Positions 37,180 through 46,773 of a stretch of 64,000 nucleotides of DNA are shown here, in pieces. Positions within the stretch are counted from its first letter, which is position 1. Each line of letters begins with the position of its first letter. The notes under the pieces are model-generated. The model did no database searches and was not told the DNA's origin. It was given only the letters and a program-made list of their open reading frames with translations. Source of the stretch: Rubrivivax sp. (GTDB taxonomy: Bacteria; Pseudomonadota; Gammaproteobacteria; Burkholderiales; Burkholderiaceae_C); the NCBI GenBank assembly GCA_027490215.1, contig JAIXYO010000007.1, forward strand, positions 62,001-126,000. The letters run 5' to 3'. The position numbers were made by a program, and so were the translations under genes.

Positions 37180-38022
37180 TCAGAACCGCCCGTCGGGGCG
37201 CCGGTGCGCGAGCGCAGGCAGCTGCGACCGCACGGCGGCCAGCCGATCCAGGTCGAGGTCGGCCAGCACCACGCCCTCGCCTTCGGGCTGCACGGCGAGC
37301 ACCTCGCCCCACGGGTCGATGACCATGCTGTGGCCCCAGGTGCGCCGACCGTTCTCGTGCAGCCCACCTTGCGCCGACGCGATGACATAACACTGGTTCT
37401 CGACCGCGCGGGCGCGCAGCAGCAGTTCCCAGTGCGCCCGGCCCGTGGTGTGGGTGAACGCTGCGGGCACCGCGATCAGGTCGCAGGGCGGTTGACCGGG
37501 TGTCGCCATCAACGTGCGGTACAGCTCCGGAAAGCGCAGGTCGTAGCAGATGCTCAGGCCGACCCTGATCGGCGCCGGCGACCCCGCGACCGCTGCGCCG
37601 AAGGCCACGGGCTCACTGCCACCGCGCAGCACGCGGCCTTCGTCATAGCGTTCACGGCCGTTGTCGAAGCAGAACAGGTGGATCTTGTCGTACCGCGCGG
37701 CCTGCGTGCCATCGGGCGCATAGACGCAGCATGCGTTGTAGACGCGGTCTGCATCGTCGCTGCGGATCGGCAGCGTGCCGCCGATCACCCACAGGCCATG
37801 CCGGCGGGCTGCAGCAGACAGGCTGTCCTGGATCGGCCCGGAGCCCGCGTCCTCGGCGATCGCGAGCTTGTCGCGATCGTTGTGGCCCATCAGGCAGAAA
37901 TACTCTGGCAGCGCCACCAGTGTGGCGCCCGCATCGGCCGCCTGTGCCATCAGCCGGTGGGCTGCCGCGAGGTTGCGCTCGACGTCGGGTGTGGCAACCA
38001 TTTGCAGTGCGGCAATCTTCAT
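37180..38022 (-). CDS. Nitrilase-superfamily amidase, Nit1-like (deaminated glutathione amidase type)
   Basis: 280 residues. The Glu-Lys-Cys triad is visible: Glu40 in LPEYF, Lys113 in YDKIHLF and Cys159 in ICYDLRFPELYR. These local sequences match the Nit1/Nit2 branch, whose members hydrolyse deaminated glutathione or omega-amides as metabolite repair. The ATG overlaps the yhdP-like stop by four bases (ATGA), so it is translationally coupled, a pairing seen in betaproteobacteria. The exact substrate is inferred. Confidence 0.9.
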   Translation of the reverse strand: MKIAALQMVATPDVERNLAAAHRLMAQAADAGATLVALPEYFCLMGHNDRDKLAIAEDAGSGPIQDSLSAAARRHGLWVIGGTLPIRSDDADRVYNACCVYAPDGTQAARYDKIHLFCFDNGRERYDEGRVLRGGSEPVAFGAAVAGSPAPIRVGLSICYDLRFPELYRTLMATPGQPPCDLIAVPAAFTHTTGRAHWELLLRARAVENQCYVIASAQGGLHENGRRTWGHSMVIDPWGEVLAVQPEGEGVVLADLDLDRLAAVRSQLPALAHRRPDGRF

Positions 38023-41000
38023 GGCTTTCCTTCAGAGTCACTGGCCGACGAGGTCGAGGGAAGGGGAGGCGGCGGCGCGACGCTCGGCGCCGGGATCTTG
38101 GGTACGGCGTCGGTGAAGCTACGCTCCACTTTGTCGACCTTCGGTTCAGCCCAGGAACCTGTGATGCGGAATTCCCGCGTGCTGGCAGCGATCAGCGGTT
38201 TGCTGAACAGGGTCTGCGCGAGAAAAGCGCCCAGTCCGATCGCCGGGTTGATCGCTGCGTAAGCCAGCGACGCCGTGCCCGCATCGATCTCGGGCACGAC
38301 GATCACCCGCAGGTCCTGAGTTTCCTGCTCGATGTCGGTCTTGCCTTCCATCAGCACCGCCGCTTGCACCCCGCGCATGCGCAGATTGTTGGTCTGTGCC
38401 ACGCCCTTGGCAATCTGCAGGTCGCCGCTGATGTCGTCGAAGGCAAAGCCCTGCTGAAACACGTCGCGGAAGTCGAGCACGAAGCGCCGCGGCAGCGCCT
38501 GCAGACTGAGCACACCGAGCAACCGCCCGACGCCCGGATCAGCCTTGAGGAACTGCCCCGCAGCCACCGACAGGTTGATCTGGCCGGTCAGGCTCGGGTA
38601 GTCCATCGCCAGCGGCGAGCCGTCCCAGGAAATCTGCCCCGACAGACCGCCTTTGCCTCCCTTGACCAGCTTGCCGAAGCCCAGCCGCTCAAGCAGCGCG
38701 CCGCCGTTGATCAGTTCAAGCTTGAAGTTCAGCGCGACACGACGCACGGAGGCTGGCGTCGCAGCGGCACCCGCCGGGGCATTGGCGACCCCCGGAACCG
38801 CGGCCCAATTGCCACTGGCGGTCAGCCTGGCATCAGGCGTGGTCAGCGCCAGGCGCGTGAGCAGCCACTCGCGGGCACCAGCACGATTGACCGCGTCCAG
38901 TTCCAGCCGCCCGAGCCGCTTGTCACCGAGCACCAGGTCATCCACAACGATGTCGAGTGCGGGAACAGACTGAGTCGGTTGATCGAGCAGCATCTCGACG
39001 TCCGAAGCGTCTTCCTTCGGCAGCGACAGCCTCGCCAGACGGGCGTAGACGCGACCGGCGGAGCCCGCGACACCCACTTCGCCGGTGCCGGGCGAAGGGT
39101 TGGCGACTGTGCGCGGCGGTCGGTATTCAATGTTGCCGCTGGCCTGCTCTGATTCGAGGTTGACCCGCCACAGCTGGCCATCGAGCACCGCCTTGGCGAC
39201 CACCCGATTCAGCCGGCGACTGCCGATCTGCACCTCGCGCGCACGCAGGCCGATGGTCGAGGGGAGGTAGCTGGCGGACGCCGATGCCGCGGCACTGGCC
39301 TCGCTGCCAGCGGCGGCGCTCGGCGCCATGCCCAGGCCGTCGAAAAGTCTCTGCCATTCGCTGAGGTTCACGCTGGCCAGGTTGAGCGTGGCCGCCACAC
39401 CGGCCATGGGCATCTGCGCTGGCTCCATCACGCCAATGCCGCCGCGCAACACTCTGGGGATGGCACCAGAGACATCGCGTGCGTATTGCGCCTGCAGCAG
39501 ATTGCCAAGGTCGAGGCGGATGAGGTCGCGGGCGGCATGGGTCCCGGTCGTCGTCGTATCGGCAAGCGCTCCGACCTGGAAACGCAGTGGGAGCGGCGCC
39601 TCGGCAGCCTTGGACAAAGGCAGCGGCAATTCGCTGGCCAGGCCCACCAGGTTGCTGGTCACGAGCAGGTCGCGCTTGCCGTTCAACAGATTCAGGGTCG
39701 CCCGGTAGGCCGTCTGCCCGCTGAGTGAGGCAGCAAGACGCGCCAGCGCAGGTCCGCCCGCATCGCTGCTGCGTCGCAGCCCGTCGGCGGTCACCGTGCC
39801 CTGCGCAGCGAAACGCATCGAACCGTCGGGCTGCACGCCGCCGTCAATGCTCGATTCACCGCCCAACAGCTTGCCGACGCCGCCAGAGATAGAGAAACCC
39901 TTCTGAGAGAAATCGATGCGGCCGCGCGCGCCGCTGAGCATCGGTGTACCCGGGCGCAGCCGGAAATCACTGGCCGCCAGTGAGACGCTGCCCCGCACGG
40001 CCGTAGCGGGCGGATCGGCCAGCGGTACCGTCAGCGCCAGCTTCAGATCCGCATTGCCAGTGGCGGTACTCTGCGCCAGCGCGTTATCGATCCAGCCGCC
40101 CACTGGGGACGCATTGACGAAGCGCAGCAGGTCGGCCAAGCCACCGCGCCCCGCGCCGTCCAGGACCAGCACCGGTCGCTCATCCAGCCGCTTGATGCCG
40201 CCTTGGACGCCGGTCAGTTTCACGCCCTGCGTGGTCGCCTGTGCATGGCGGATCTCCATCGACAGCCGGTCGAAGATCAGCTCGCCGCTCAGCGCTTCGA
40301 GTGCCGGCCATGGGGAGGCGTAAGCCGGCTCGGCAGCCGTCGCCGGCAGACTGGGCACATAAGCGAAGCGGAGATCCTCGACCTGGCCCTCGATGCGGAA
40401 CTCGCCCTCGCCGGCCGTGCGCGTGTCGGCAAACGGAAACTCGTTCAGATCGCCCTTCACGCGGAAGCTGACGCGCGACAAGCGTCCCGCCTGGACAGCA
40501 TGTTCAACGTAGTGGCGCGCCTCGGCGTCGATGCCCAGCGGCAGGTAACGCGCTACACGCGTCGCGTCGGCCTGGGTCAGCAGGCCGTCCAGGTCGAGCC
40601 GGCCGGGAAAACGCACATCGGCGCCGTTGGCGCTCGCCGCCGTCGCGGTGCCGGTCGACCAGCTGCCCTTGAACTCGCCCTGCAGATCGGCATTGGCAAA
40701 GCTGGCTTGCGGCACCTTCACCACCACGTGCTTCGGTGTGCCGGGCGTGCTCGGCGACTCGATGCGCCAGTTGAACGAAGCGTCAAGGCGATCCAGAGGC
40801 AACACCGGCTCGGCAAGTACCCCGGGGAGATCCAACTCACCCTGCTTCATCGCGAGCCGGGCCTCGCCGCCTCGCTCGTTGGCACTGAGCACCAGATCGG
40901 CATTGCGCAAGCCCGGCCGACCGGCTTCGAGTGGGTCGGCAGCCGCCGCGGAGGCCAGGACCAAGCCGCTCACCGTGGCGTGCAGGTCGTACCGCAGCGG

Positions 41001-42383
41001 CAGGCCCCAGCTCACCGCTGAGGCCGCGGCACCCGCAGGCTGAGCCGTTGCTGCGGCTTCGGCGCCGATGGCACCCTCCCAACTCAGCTTGACGCCCTCG
41101 ACTCGGCCACGCGGGTTCAAATCGGCCATCCAACGGTCGGAGGCCTCACCGAGCTGCAGCCGATGCACCACCTGAGCGATCAAGGCGAGGTCCAGGTGTT
41201 CAGCGCTCAGCTGACCGCCGGTCATCTCACCCGTCGGCGACTGCTGCCAACGCACCGCCACGGTACTGGCCGGCCAGCGCAGACCATCGGTGGTGGCAAA
41301 GCCGAACTCGCGAGCCTCCAACGCCACACCTTGCGCATCGCGTCGGCCCATCAGCCGCCCTGACATGTCGGCGAACGCCAGCACATCGCGATCGGGGCGC
41401 GGCTTCAAGTGCACATCCCGCAGCGCCACATCCAGCGTGGCTGCATTGGCCAGACCGTCGGTCACGTCGATCCACGCCCGCAGCGCGCCATTCGCCTGCG
41501 TCAAGCCCGCAGGCAGCCTGATGTGGGGCTGAAGCGCAGCGACATCCAGCTTCGGAACGCTGGCGTACAAGGTGCCGCGCCAGCGCATCCAGTCGGAAGG
41601 TTCGGCCAGCAGCGGCTGTGTGAACCGGCCGATGAGCGTGACACGATCACCCCAGCGCTCTGGCGGCGTCACATCAATGCGCAGATCATGCCGGCGCAAG
41701 CTGTTGCGAGTCACCACCTGCACATCGGTGAATCGCTGTGGCTCGGCCGGATGCAATGCATCACGCCAGCGCACCGCGCCGTTGCGCAAAACCACCTCGT
41801 GCTGCCTGAAGAGCCAGTTGTACAAGGGCCGATGGTCCGTGCTGGTTGAGCCCACGTCGAACCCGGCCACGAAGATCCTGCCGTCGGCATCTCGATGGAC
41901 TTCAAGGTCGGCGCCGTCGATCAGCAACTGAGAGAAGCGCGGCTGCAAGGCGAAGAGCGATTTCACCGACAACGCACCGACCACCCGAGGCAACTGCAAC
42001 ACCGGTCTGGCTTGGGTGTCGAGCAAGGTCACGTCACGCAACTCGAGTGTTGGCAGCCATCCATTCGTGTCGACGATGACCGTGCCGATGCGCACCGGCT
42101 GCCCGAGAAACTGGCTGGCGTACTGTTCGATCGGAACTCGCCAACGGTCGATGTGCGGCAGAATGACCGCGTGCAATGCGATCCACGCTGCGATCAACAG
42201 GCCCCATGCTGCGACCAGCAGCAGGCCCAGTGCTTTGATGGTGCGAATCTGCCACCGCACCGAGGCGAGGCGTTGTTGGGGCAGCTCGGAGGTCGTGGCG
42301 TCTTCTTGAACAGGCATCGGTGGTGCGGGGCGCCGGGGTGGGTGGTGCGTCGGCGAGGGGAGGCCGAAGCCCAGTGGCAGCAT
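38019..42383 (-). CDS. yhdP: YhdP-like giant AsmA/TamB-superfamily membrane protein
   Basis: 1,454 residues. One N-terminal transmembrane helix (ALGLLLVAAWGLLIAAWIAL) anchors a very long periplasmic chain of beta-rich repeats, with a conserved C-terminus (KIPAPS tail after RQEFRITGSW-like ending). The length and start-to-end plan match YhdP (TIGR02099). Such bridge-like proteins carry phospholipids between inner and outer membranes and affect the permeability barrier. A start at 42317 (MPVQED) is an alternative. It overlaps the Nit1-like gene and is divergent from glnE. Confidence 0.9.
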   Translation of the reverse strand: MLPLGFGLPSPTHHPPRRPAPPMPVQEDATTSELPQQRLASVRWQIRTIKALGLLLVAAWGLLIAAWIALHAVILPHIDRWRVPIEQYASQFLGQPVRIGTVIVDTNGWLPTLELRDVTLLDTQARPVLQLPRVVGALSVKSLFALQPRFSQLLIDGADLEVHRDADGRIFVAGFDVGSTSTDHRPLYNWLFRQHEVVLRNGAVRWRDALHPAEPQRFTDVQVVTRNSLRRHDLRIDVTPPERWGDRVTLIGRFTQPLLAEPSDWMRWRGTLYASVPKLDVAALQPHIRLPAGLTQANGALRAWIDVTDGLANAATLDVALRDVHLKPRPDRDVLAFADMSGRLMGRRDAQGVALEAREFGFATTDGLRWPASTVAVRWQQSPTGEMTGGQLSAEHLDLALIAQVVHRLQLGEASDRWMADLNPRGRVEGVKLSWEGAIGAEAAATAQPAGAAASAVSWGLPLRYDLHATVSGLVLASAAAADPLEAGRPGLRNADLVLSANERGGEARLAMKQGELDLPGVLAEPVLPLDRLDASFNWRIESPSTPGTPKHVVVKVPQASFANADLQGEFKGSWSTGTATAASANGADVRFPGRLDLDGLLTQADATRVARYLPLGIDAEARHYVEHAVQAGRLSRVSFRVKGDLNEFPFADTRTAGEGEFRIEGQVEDLRFAYVPSLPATAAEPAYASPWPALEALSGELIFDRLSMEIRHAQATTQGVKLTGVQGGIKRLDERPVLVLDGAGRGGLADLLRFVNASPVGGWIDNALAQSTATGNADLKLALTVPLADPPATAVRGSVSLAASDFRLRPGTPMLSGARGRIDFSQKGFSISGGVGKLLGGESSIDGGVQPDGSMRFAAQGTVTADGLRRSSDAGGPALARLAASLSGQTAYRATLNLLNGKRDLLVTSNLVGLASELPLPLSKAAEAPLPLRFQVGALADTTTTGTHAARDLIRLDLGNLLQAQYARDVSGAIPRVLRGGIGVMEPAQMPMAGVAATLNLASVNLSEWQRLFDGLGMAPSAAAGSEASAAASASASYLPSTIGLRAREVQIGSRRLNRVVAKAVLDGQLWRVNLESEQASGNIEYRPPRTVANPSPGTGEVGVAGSAGRVYARLARLSLPKEDASDVEMLLDQPTQSVPALDIVVDDLVLGDKRLGRLELDAVNRAGAREWLLTRLALTTPDARLTASGNWAAVPGVANAPAGAAATPASVRRVALNFKLELINGGALLERLGFGKLVKGGKGGLSGQISWDGSPLAMDYPSLTGQINLSVAAGQFLKADPGVGRLLGVLSLQALPRRFVLDFRDVFQQGFAFDDISGDLQIAKGVAQTNNLRMRGVQAAVLMEGKTDIEQETQDLRVIVVPEIDAGTASLAYAAINPAIGLGAFLAQTLFSKPLIAASTREFRITGSWAEPKVDKVERSFTDAVPKIPAPSVAPPPPLPSTSSASDSEGKP

Positions 42384-42482
42384 CAGCGCCTGAATCTCAT
42401 GCCGGACGGGCGATCATCCCGAAGACACCGCGCGGTTCACATTCGCCTCAACACAATCTAGCACAGACCCTCAGACCAGCCC

Positions 42483-45263
42483 ATGGGTTCCCTCAGCTCC
42501 GACGCGGTTCCAAGATCGAGCTCAGTGGCGTCTCCGATCAACGCCCAAACCGCAGCATTCGCCGACCACAGCCGTTTCGTGCAGCGCATCCGCCGGCGCT
42601 ATGCCGACGAGCTCGGCATGCTGCCACCAGGCCTGCCGCGGTCGGCTGTGATTGCCGAGTTGATTCAACGCTTCATCGCCGGTGGACGCACCCTAGCCAG
42701 TGCACTGAGGGTGACCCGCCAGCTCGTGCTCGAACGGCTGGCGGTGCTCGATATTGAGGAGGGCGCAGCGATGCAGGACATCACCGCCGCGATGACCGAC
42801 CTCGCCGAGACCACCTTGGACGTGGCGCTGCAGCACGCGATGGCCGAGCAGGACTCGCGCAACGGCCCGCCGCTCAATGCACAGGGCCGGCGCATCGAGT
42901 TCTGGATCATTGGCATGGGCAAGCTGGGCGCCCGCGAGCTGAACGTGTCGTCGGACATCGATCTGATCTATGTCTATGAGGACAGCGGCGATACCGCCGG
43001 TCCGCAGCCGGTCAGCGCGCACGAGTACTTCTCGCAGGTGGTGCGCAGCCTGTACGCACTGATTGGTGAAACCACGGAAGACGGCTTCGTGTTCCGTGTC
43101 GATCTGGCGCTGCGGCCGAACGGCAATTCAGGGCCCCCTGTTGTCAGCCTGCCGATGCTGGAAGAGTACCTGCAGGCGCATGGCCGCGAGTGGGAGCGCT
43201 TCGCCTGGCTGAAGAGCCGCGTCGTCGCGCCGCGCGCATGCATCGCCACGCCGCAGATCCAGGCGCTGCGCAGCACCGTCAATGCCTTTGTCTACCGCCG
43301 CTACCTCGACTACGGGGTCTTCGAAGGCCTGCGACAACTGCACCGCAAGGTCCGCGACGAGGCACAGCGGCGCGCTGCAGGTCGCCCCGAACGCGCCAAT
43401 GATGTGAAGCTGTCGCGGGGTGGCATCCGCGAAATCGAATTCATCGTTCAATTGCTGCTGGTGGTGCGCGGCGGCCAATTCCCGGAGATCCGCACGCGCT
43501 CGACGCTGAAGGCGCTCGACAAGCTCGCCGCGGGCGGCCTGATGAAGCCCGCCAGTGCAGCGCGGCTGGCCGACGCCTATGTCTTTTTGCGGCGCCTCGA
43601 GCACCGCATCCAGTTTCTCGACGACCAGCAGACACACCTGCTGCCCAGCGCCGATGCCGATCTGCGGTGGATCGCAGGCAGTCTGGACTTGAATTGCACG
43701 GCCGACACCTGTGAACTGCTCGATCGGCTATGCGAAATCCGCGAGTTCGTTGCCACCGAGTTCGATGCCCTGCTGCACGAGGGTCAGGCGGCACCCACGA
43801 ATGCCCACGGCATCAGCTGCCGCGGTTGCGTGCCCAGCCCACAGCCACTGGACAGTGGTGAATTCCTCGCCAAGTTGCCGGAGGCGCTGGCGGAGCGGGT
43901 CAAACCCTGGTGCGAGCACCCGAAGATCAAGGTGCTGCGCGACGAGAGCAAGGCACGGCTGGCGAAATTGGTGCTGCGCGCCGCTGACGCGGTGAAGAAC
44001 GGTCGCTGCACGATCGACGCCGCCGCACGGTTCATCGACTGGCTGGAACCGCTGCTGCGCCGCGAAAGCTACATCGCCTTGCTGGCCGAACGGCCCGAGG
44101 TCCAGAACCGGCTGTTGCGCCTCCTCGGGCTGGCGCGCTGGCCGATCCGCTACCTGATGCTGCATCCCGGTGTCGTCGATGAACTGGCCGATGAGCGGCT
44201 GCTGCACAGCCGTTTTGATGCCCGCGAGTTCACCGCCGATCTGGAAGCGCGCTACGCGGCCTGGGGCCGCTCGGGCCATGTCGATGAAGAGGCGCTGCTT
44301 GACACGCTGCGTCGTGCACACCATGCAGAGGTATTTCGCACATTGGTGCGCGATGTCGAGGGCCACATCACCGTCGAGCAGGTGGCCGACGACCTCTCGG
44401 CGCTTGTCGATGCCACCCTGGCGTGCGCGATCCGCTGGGCATGGAAGCATCTGAAGCAGCGCCACCGCGAGATTCCGCAGGTCGCTGTCATTGCCTACGG
44501 CAAGCTCGGTGGCAAGGAGTTGGGCTACGGCAGCGACCTCGATGTGGTGTTTCTCTACGACGATGCCGGCGAGCCCGACGCCGACAAGGCCAGCGAGGTC
44601 TATGCGGCCTTCGTGCGCAAGCTGATCGGCTGGCTGACCTTGCGCACCGCCGCTGGCGAGCTGTTCGACATCGACACCGCCCTGCGACCAAACGGTGGCT
44701 CAGGCATGCTGGTGACCTCCGTCGCAAGCTTCCAGAAGTACCAGACCGGCCGTGGCAGCAACACCGCCTGGACCTGGGAGCACCAGGCGTTGACGCGGGC
44801 CCGCTTCTGCGCCGGTGACCCGGCCCTGGCGGCGCCTTTCGACGCGGTACGCCGCGAGGTGCTGGCAGCGCCGCGTGACCCGGTGGCCCTTCGCTCCGAG
44901 GTGCGATCGATGCGCGACAAGGTGTCGGCTGCTCACCCTGTACAAGGGGAGATGTTCGACATCAAGCACAGTGCTGGCGGCATGATGGACGTCGAGTTCG
45001 CGGTGCAGGTGCTGGTCCTCGAACACAGCAAGACGGAACCCAGTCTGATCCCGAACGTCGGCAACATCGCCTTGCTGCAACGGGCAGAAGCGGCAGGTCT
45101 GTTGCCGCCTTCGGTCGGCATCGCCGCCGCAGACGCGTATCGCGATCTGCGCCGCGCACAGCACGCCGCGCGCCTGGACGAGCACCCGACGCAGGTGCCG
45201 CAGCAGGCAATGGCTGCGCAACGAAACGCCGTGCTGGCACTGTGGCGCGCGGTGTTCGGCTGA
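42483..45263 (+). CDS. glnE: Bifunctional glutamine synthetase adenylyltransferase/deadenylase
   Basis: 926 residues. It has the two nucleotidyltransferase domains of GlnE: the N-terminal adenylyl-removing domain with GMGKLGARELNVSSDIDLIY, and the C-terminal adenylylating domain with AYGKLGGKELGYGSDLDVV. It sets glutamine synthetase activity by reversible AMP attachment in response to PII. Full length and intact. It is convergent with rfaE2, 22 bases apart. Confidence 0.97.
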   Translation: MGSLSSDAVPRSSSVASPINAQTAAFADHSRFVQRIRRRYADELGMLPPGLPRSAVIAELIQRFIAGGRTLASALRVTRQLVLERLAVLDIEEGAAMQDITAAMTDLAETTLDVALQHAMAEQDSRNGPPLNAQGRRIEFWIIGMGKLGARELNVSSDIDLIYVYEDSGDTAGPQPVSAHEYFSQVVRSLYALIGETTEDGFVFRVDLALRPNGNSGPPVVSLPMLEEYLQAHGREWERFAWLKSRVVAPRACIATPQIQALRSTVNAFVYRRYLDYGVFEGLRQLHRKVRDEAQRRAAGRPERANDVKLSRGGIREIEFIVQLLLVVRGGQFPEIRTRSTLKALDKLAAGGLMKPASAARLADAYVFLRRLEHRIQFLDDQQTHLLPSADADLRWIAGSLDLNCTADTCELLDRLCEIREFVATEFDALLHEGQAAPTNAHGISCRGCVPSPQPLDSGEFLAKLPEALAERVKPWCEHPKIKVLRDESKARLAKLVLRAADAVKNGRCTIDAAARFIDWLEPLLRRESYIALLAERPEVQNRLLRLLGLARWPIRYLMLHPGVVDELADERLLHSRFDAREFTADLEARYAAWGRSGHVDEEALLDTLRRAHHAEVFRTLVRDVEGHITVEQVADDLSALVDATLACAIRWAWKHLKQRHREIPQVAVIAYGKLGGKELGYGSDLDVVFLYDDAGEPDADKASEVYAAFVRKLIGWLTLRTAAGELFDIDTALRPNGGSGMLVTSVASFQKYQTGRGSNTAWTWEHQALTRARFCAGDPALAAPFDAVRREVLAAPRDPVALRSEVRSMRDKVSAAHPVQGEMFDIKHSAGGMMDVEFAVQVLVLEHSKTEPSLIPNVGNIALLQRAEAAGLLPPSVGIAAADAYRDLRRAQHAARLDEHPTQVPQQAMAAQRNAVLALWRAVFG

Positions 45264-45285
45264 CGCCGTTGCCGCTGCGGACCGA

Positions 45286-45777
45286 TCAGCCGCGAATGCG
45301 CTGAACCAGGGTGGTGGTGGACTGCCCGTCGACGAACGGCAGCGCACGCGCATCGCCGCCCCAGCTGCGCACCAACGCGGTTTCGGCGAGTGCTTCGATG
45401 TCGTAATCGCCGCCTTTCACGTACCACTGCGGGCGCACGCGCTTGAGCAGTTCGACGGGCGTCGCCTCGTCGAACGTGATGACGAGACTGACGCTTTCGA
45501 GCGCGGCCAGCACGCAGGCGCGGTCGAGTTGCGTGTTGAGCGGTCGCTCGGGCCCCTTGCCCAGACCACGCGCCGACGCGTCGCTGTTGAGCCCAACGAC
45601 CAGACTGGCGCCCAAGGCACGCGCCTGAGCCAGACAGGTCACATGACCCCGGTGCAGCAGATCGAACACACCGTTGGTGAACACCACTGGCTGCGGCAGC
45701 GCGGCGATGCGCTGCTCGATCTCATCGGGCGGACACAGCTTGTGGGTGAAATCACTCATCGGCTGGGCGTCTTTCAA
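45286..45777 (-). CDS. rfaE2: D-glycero-beta-D-manno-heptose 1-phosphate adenylyltransferase
   Basis: 163 residues; an ATG at 45759 gives 157. The cytidylyltransferase-type motif FTNGVFDLLHRGHV binds nucleotide, GLNSDAS follows and YVKGGDY is near the end. This is the stand-alone second domain of HldE (RfaE2), making ADP-heptose for the LPS inner core. The heptokinase domain is not in the window. It is transcribed after the ferritin-like gene, 32 bases downstream. Confidence 0.93.
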   Translation of the reverse strand: MKDAQPMSDFTHKLCPPDEIEQRIAALPQPVVFTNGVFDLLHRGHVTCLAQARALGASLVVGLNSDASARGLGKGPERPLNTQLDRACVLAALESVSLVITFDEATPVELLKRVRPQWYVKGGDYDIEALAETALVRSWGGDARALPFVDGQSTTTLVQRIRG

Positions 45778-45809
45778 ACCCGTCCGCCGAAACGCACGCG
45801 TGGCGTGAT

Positions 45810-46688
45810 TCAGGCCGGGGCAATGCCCACATTCGGCGGTGCCGCCGCTGCGAGCCGGGTGGTGACTTCCTTACGGAAGCGATTCAGCTCCTGCACCGTC
45901 GCAAAACTGCGCTCCATCAGCAGGCTCATGTTGTGCAGGATGCGATCGACGACCTTGCCTTCCCATTCGGCATCGAACTGGATCTGTCGGTCCAGCCAGG
46001 CTTCGAGCCACACCGGGTCGGGCAGCCGGCTTTGAACCGTGTCGCGCGGAAACAGGCTTTCGTTCACATGCAGGTTGGTAGGGTGCAAGGCCTGCGCGGT
46101 GCGGCGGGCACTCGCCATCAGCACACCCACCTTGGAGAAGGCTGCACGGGCCTCGTCGCCCACCTTGTTCAGCGCACGCTTCATGTAGCGCAGGTACGCG
46201 CCGCCGTGGCGCGCTTCGTCACGTGCCAGGGTTTCGTAGATGGCCTTGATCACCGGCTCGTCATGCCATTCGGCCGCTCGGCGATACCAGTGATTCAGGC
46301 GGATCTCGCCGCAGAAATGCATCATCAGTGTCTCCAGCGCAGGCGCCGGATCGAACTCGAAACGCACTTCATGCAACTCGGCTTCCGTAGGCACCAGATC
46401 GGGCCGGAAGCGGCGCAGGTACTCCATCAACACCAGCGAATGCTTCTGTTCCTCGAAGAACCAGACGCTCATGAAGGCCGAGAAGTCGCTGTCGTCGCGG
46501 TTGTCGCGAAGGAACATCTCGGTAGCCGGCAGCGCAGCCCACTCGGTGATCGCGTTCATCTTGATCGTCTGCGCCTGCTCGTCGCTGAGCAGACTGGCGT
46601 CAAAGCGATCCCAGGGAATGTCGGTGTCCATGCTCCAGCGCACGGCTTCGAGCTGCTTGAAAAGTTCAGGGTAAAGCATGCTGGACAT
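45810..46688 (-). CDS. Ferritin-like diiron protein (acyl-ACP desaturase/ferritin superfamily)
   Basis: 292 residues, all-helical by composition. Two putative diiron motifs are visible: FFEEQKHSLVLMEYLRR (E-E-x-x-H) and ARDEARHGGAYLRYM (D-E-x-R-H), spaced as in acyl-ACP desaturase-like four-helix proteins. Function is not established for this group; oxidation of a fatty acyl or other substrate is possible. ATG at 46688 chosen, with another at 46679. It lies 85 bases after the photolyase gene on the same strand and may belong to the light-response group. Confidence 0.75.
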   Translation of the reverse strand: MSSMLYPELFKQLEAVRWSMDTDIPWDRFDASLLSDEQAQTIKMNAITEWAALPATEMFLRDNRDDSDFSAFMSVWFFEEQKHSLVLMEYLRRFRPDLVPTEAELHEVRFEFDPAPALETLMMHFCGEIRLNHWYRRAAEWHDEPVIKAIYETLARDEARHGGAYLRYMKRALNKVGDEARAAFSKVGVLMASARRTAQALHPTNLHVNESLFPRDTVQSRLPDPVWLEAWLDRQIQFDAEWEGKVVDRILHNMSLLMERSFATVQELNRFRKEVTTRLAAAAPPNVGIAPA

Positions 46689-46773
46689 GATAGGCGGGGC
46701 GTTTTGGAACTGCACAAGTTTAGTCGCGTTGCCCCGGCGCGGCGTGCAGCAGAGACGCTGTGGCCAACCTGAG

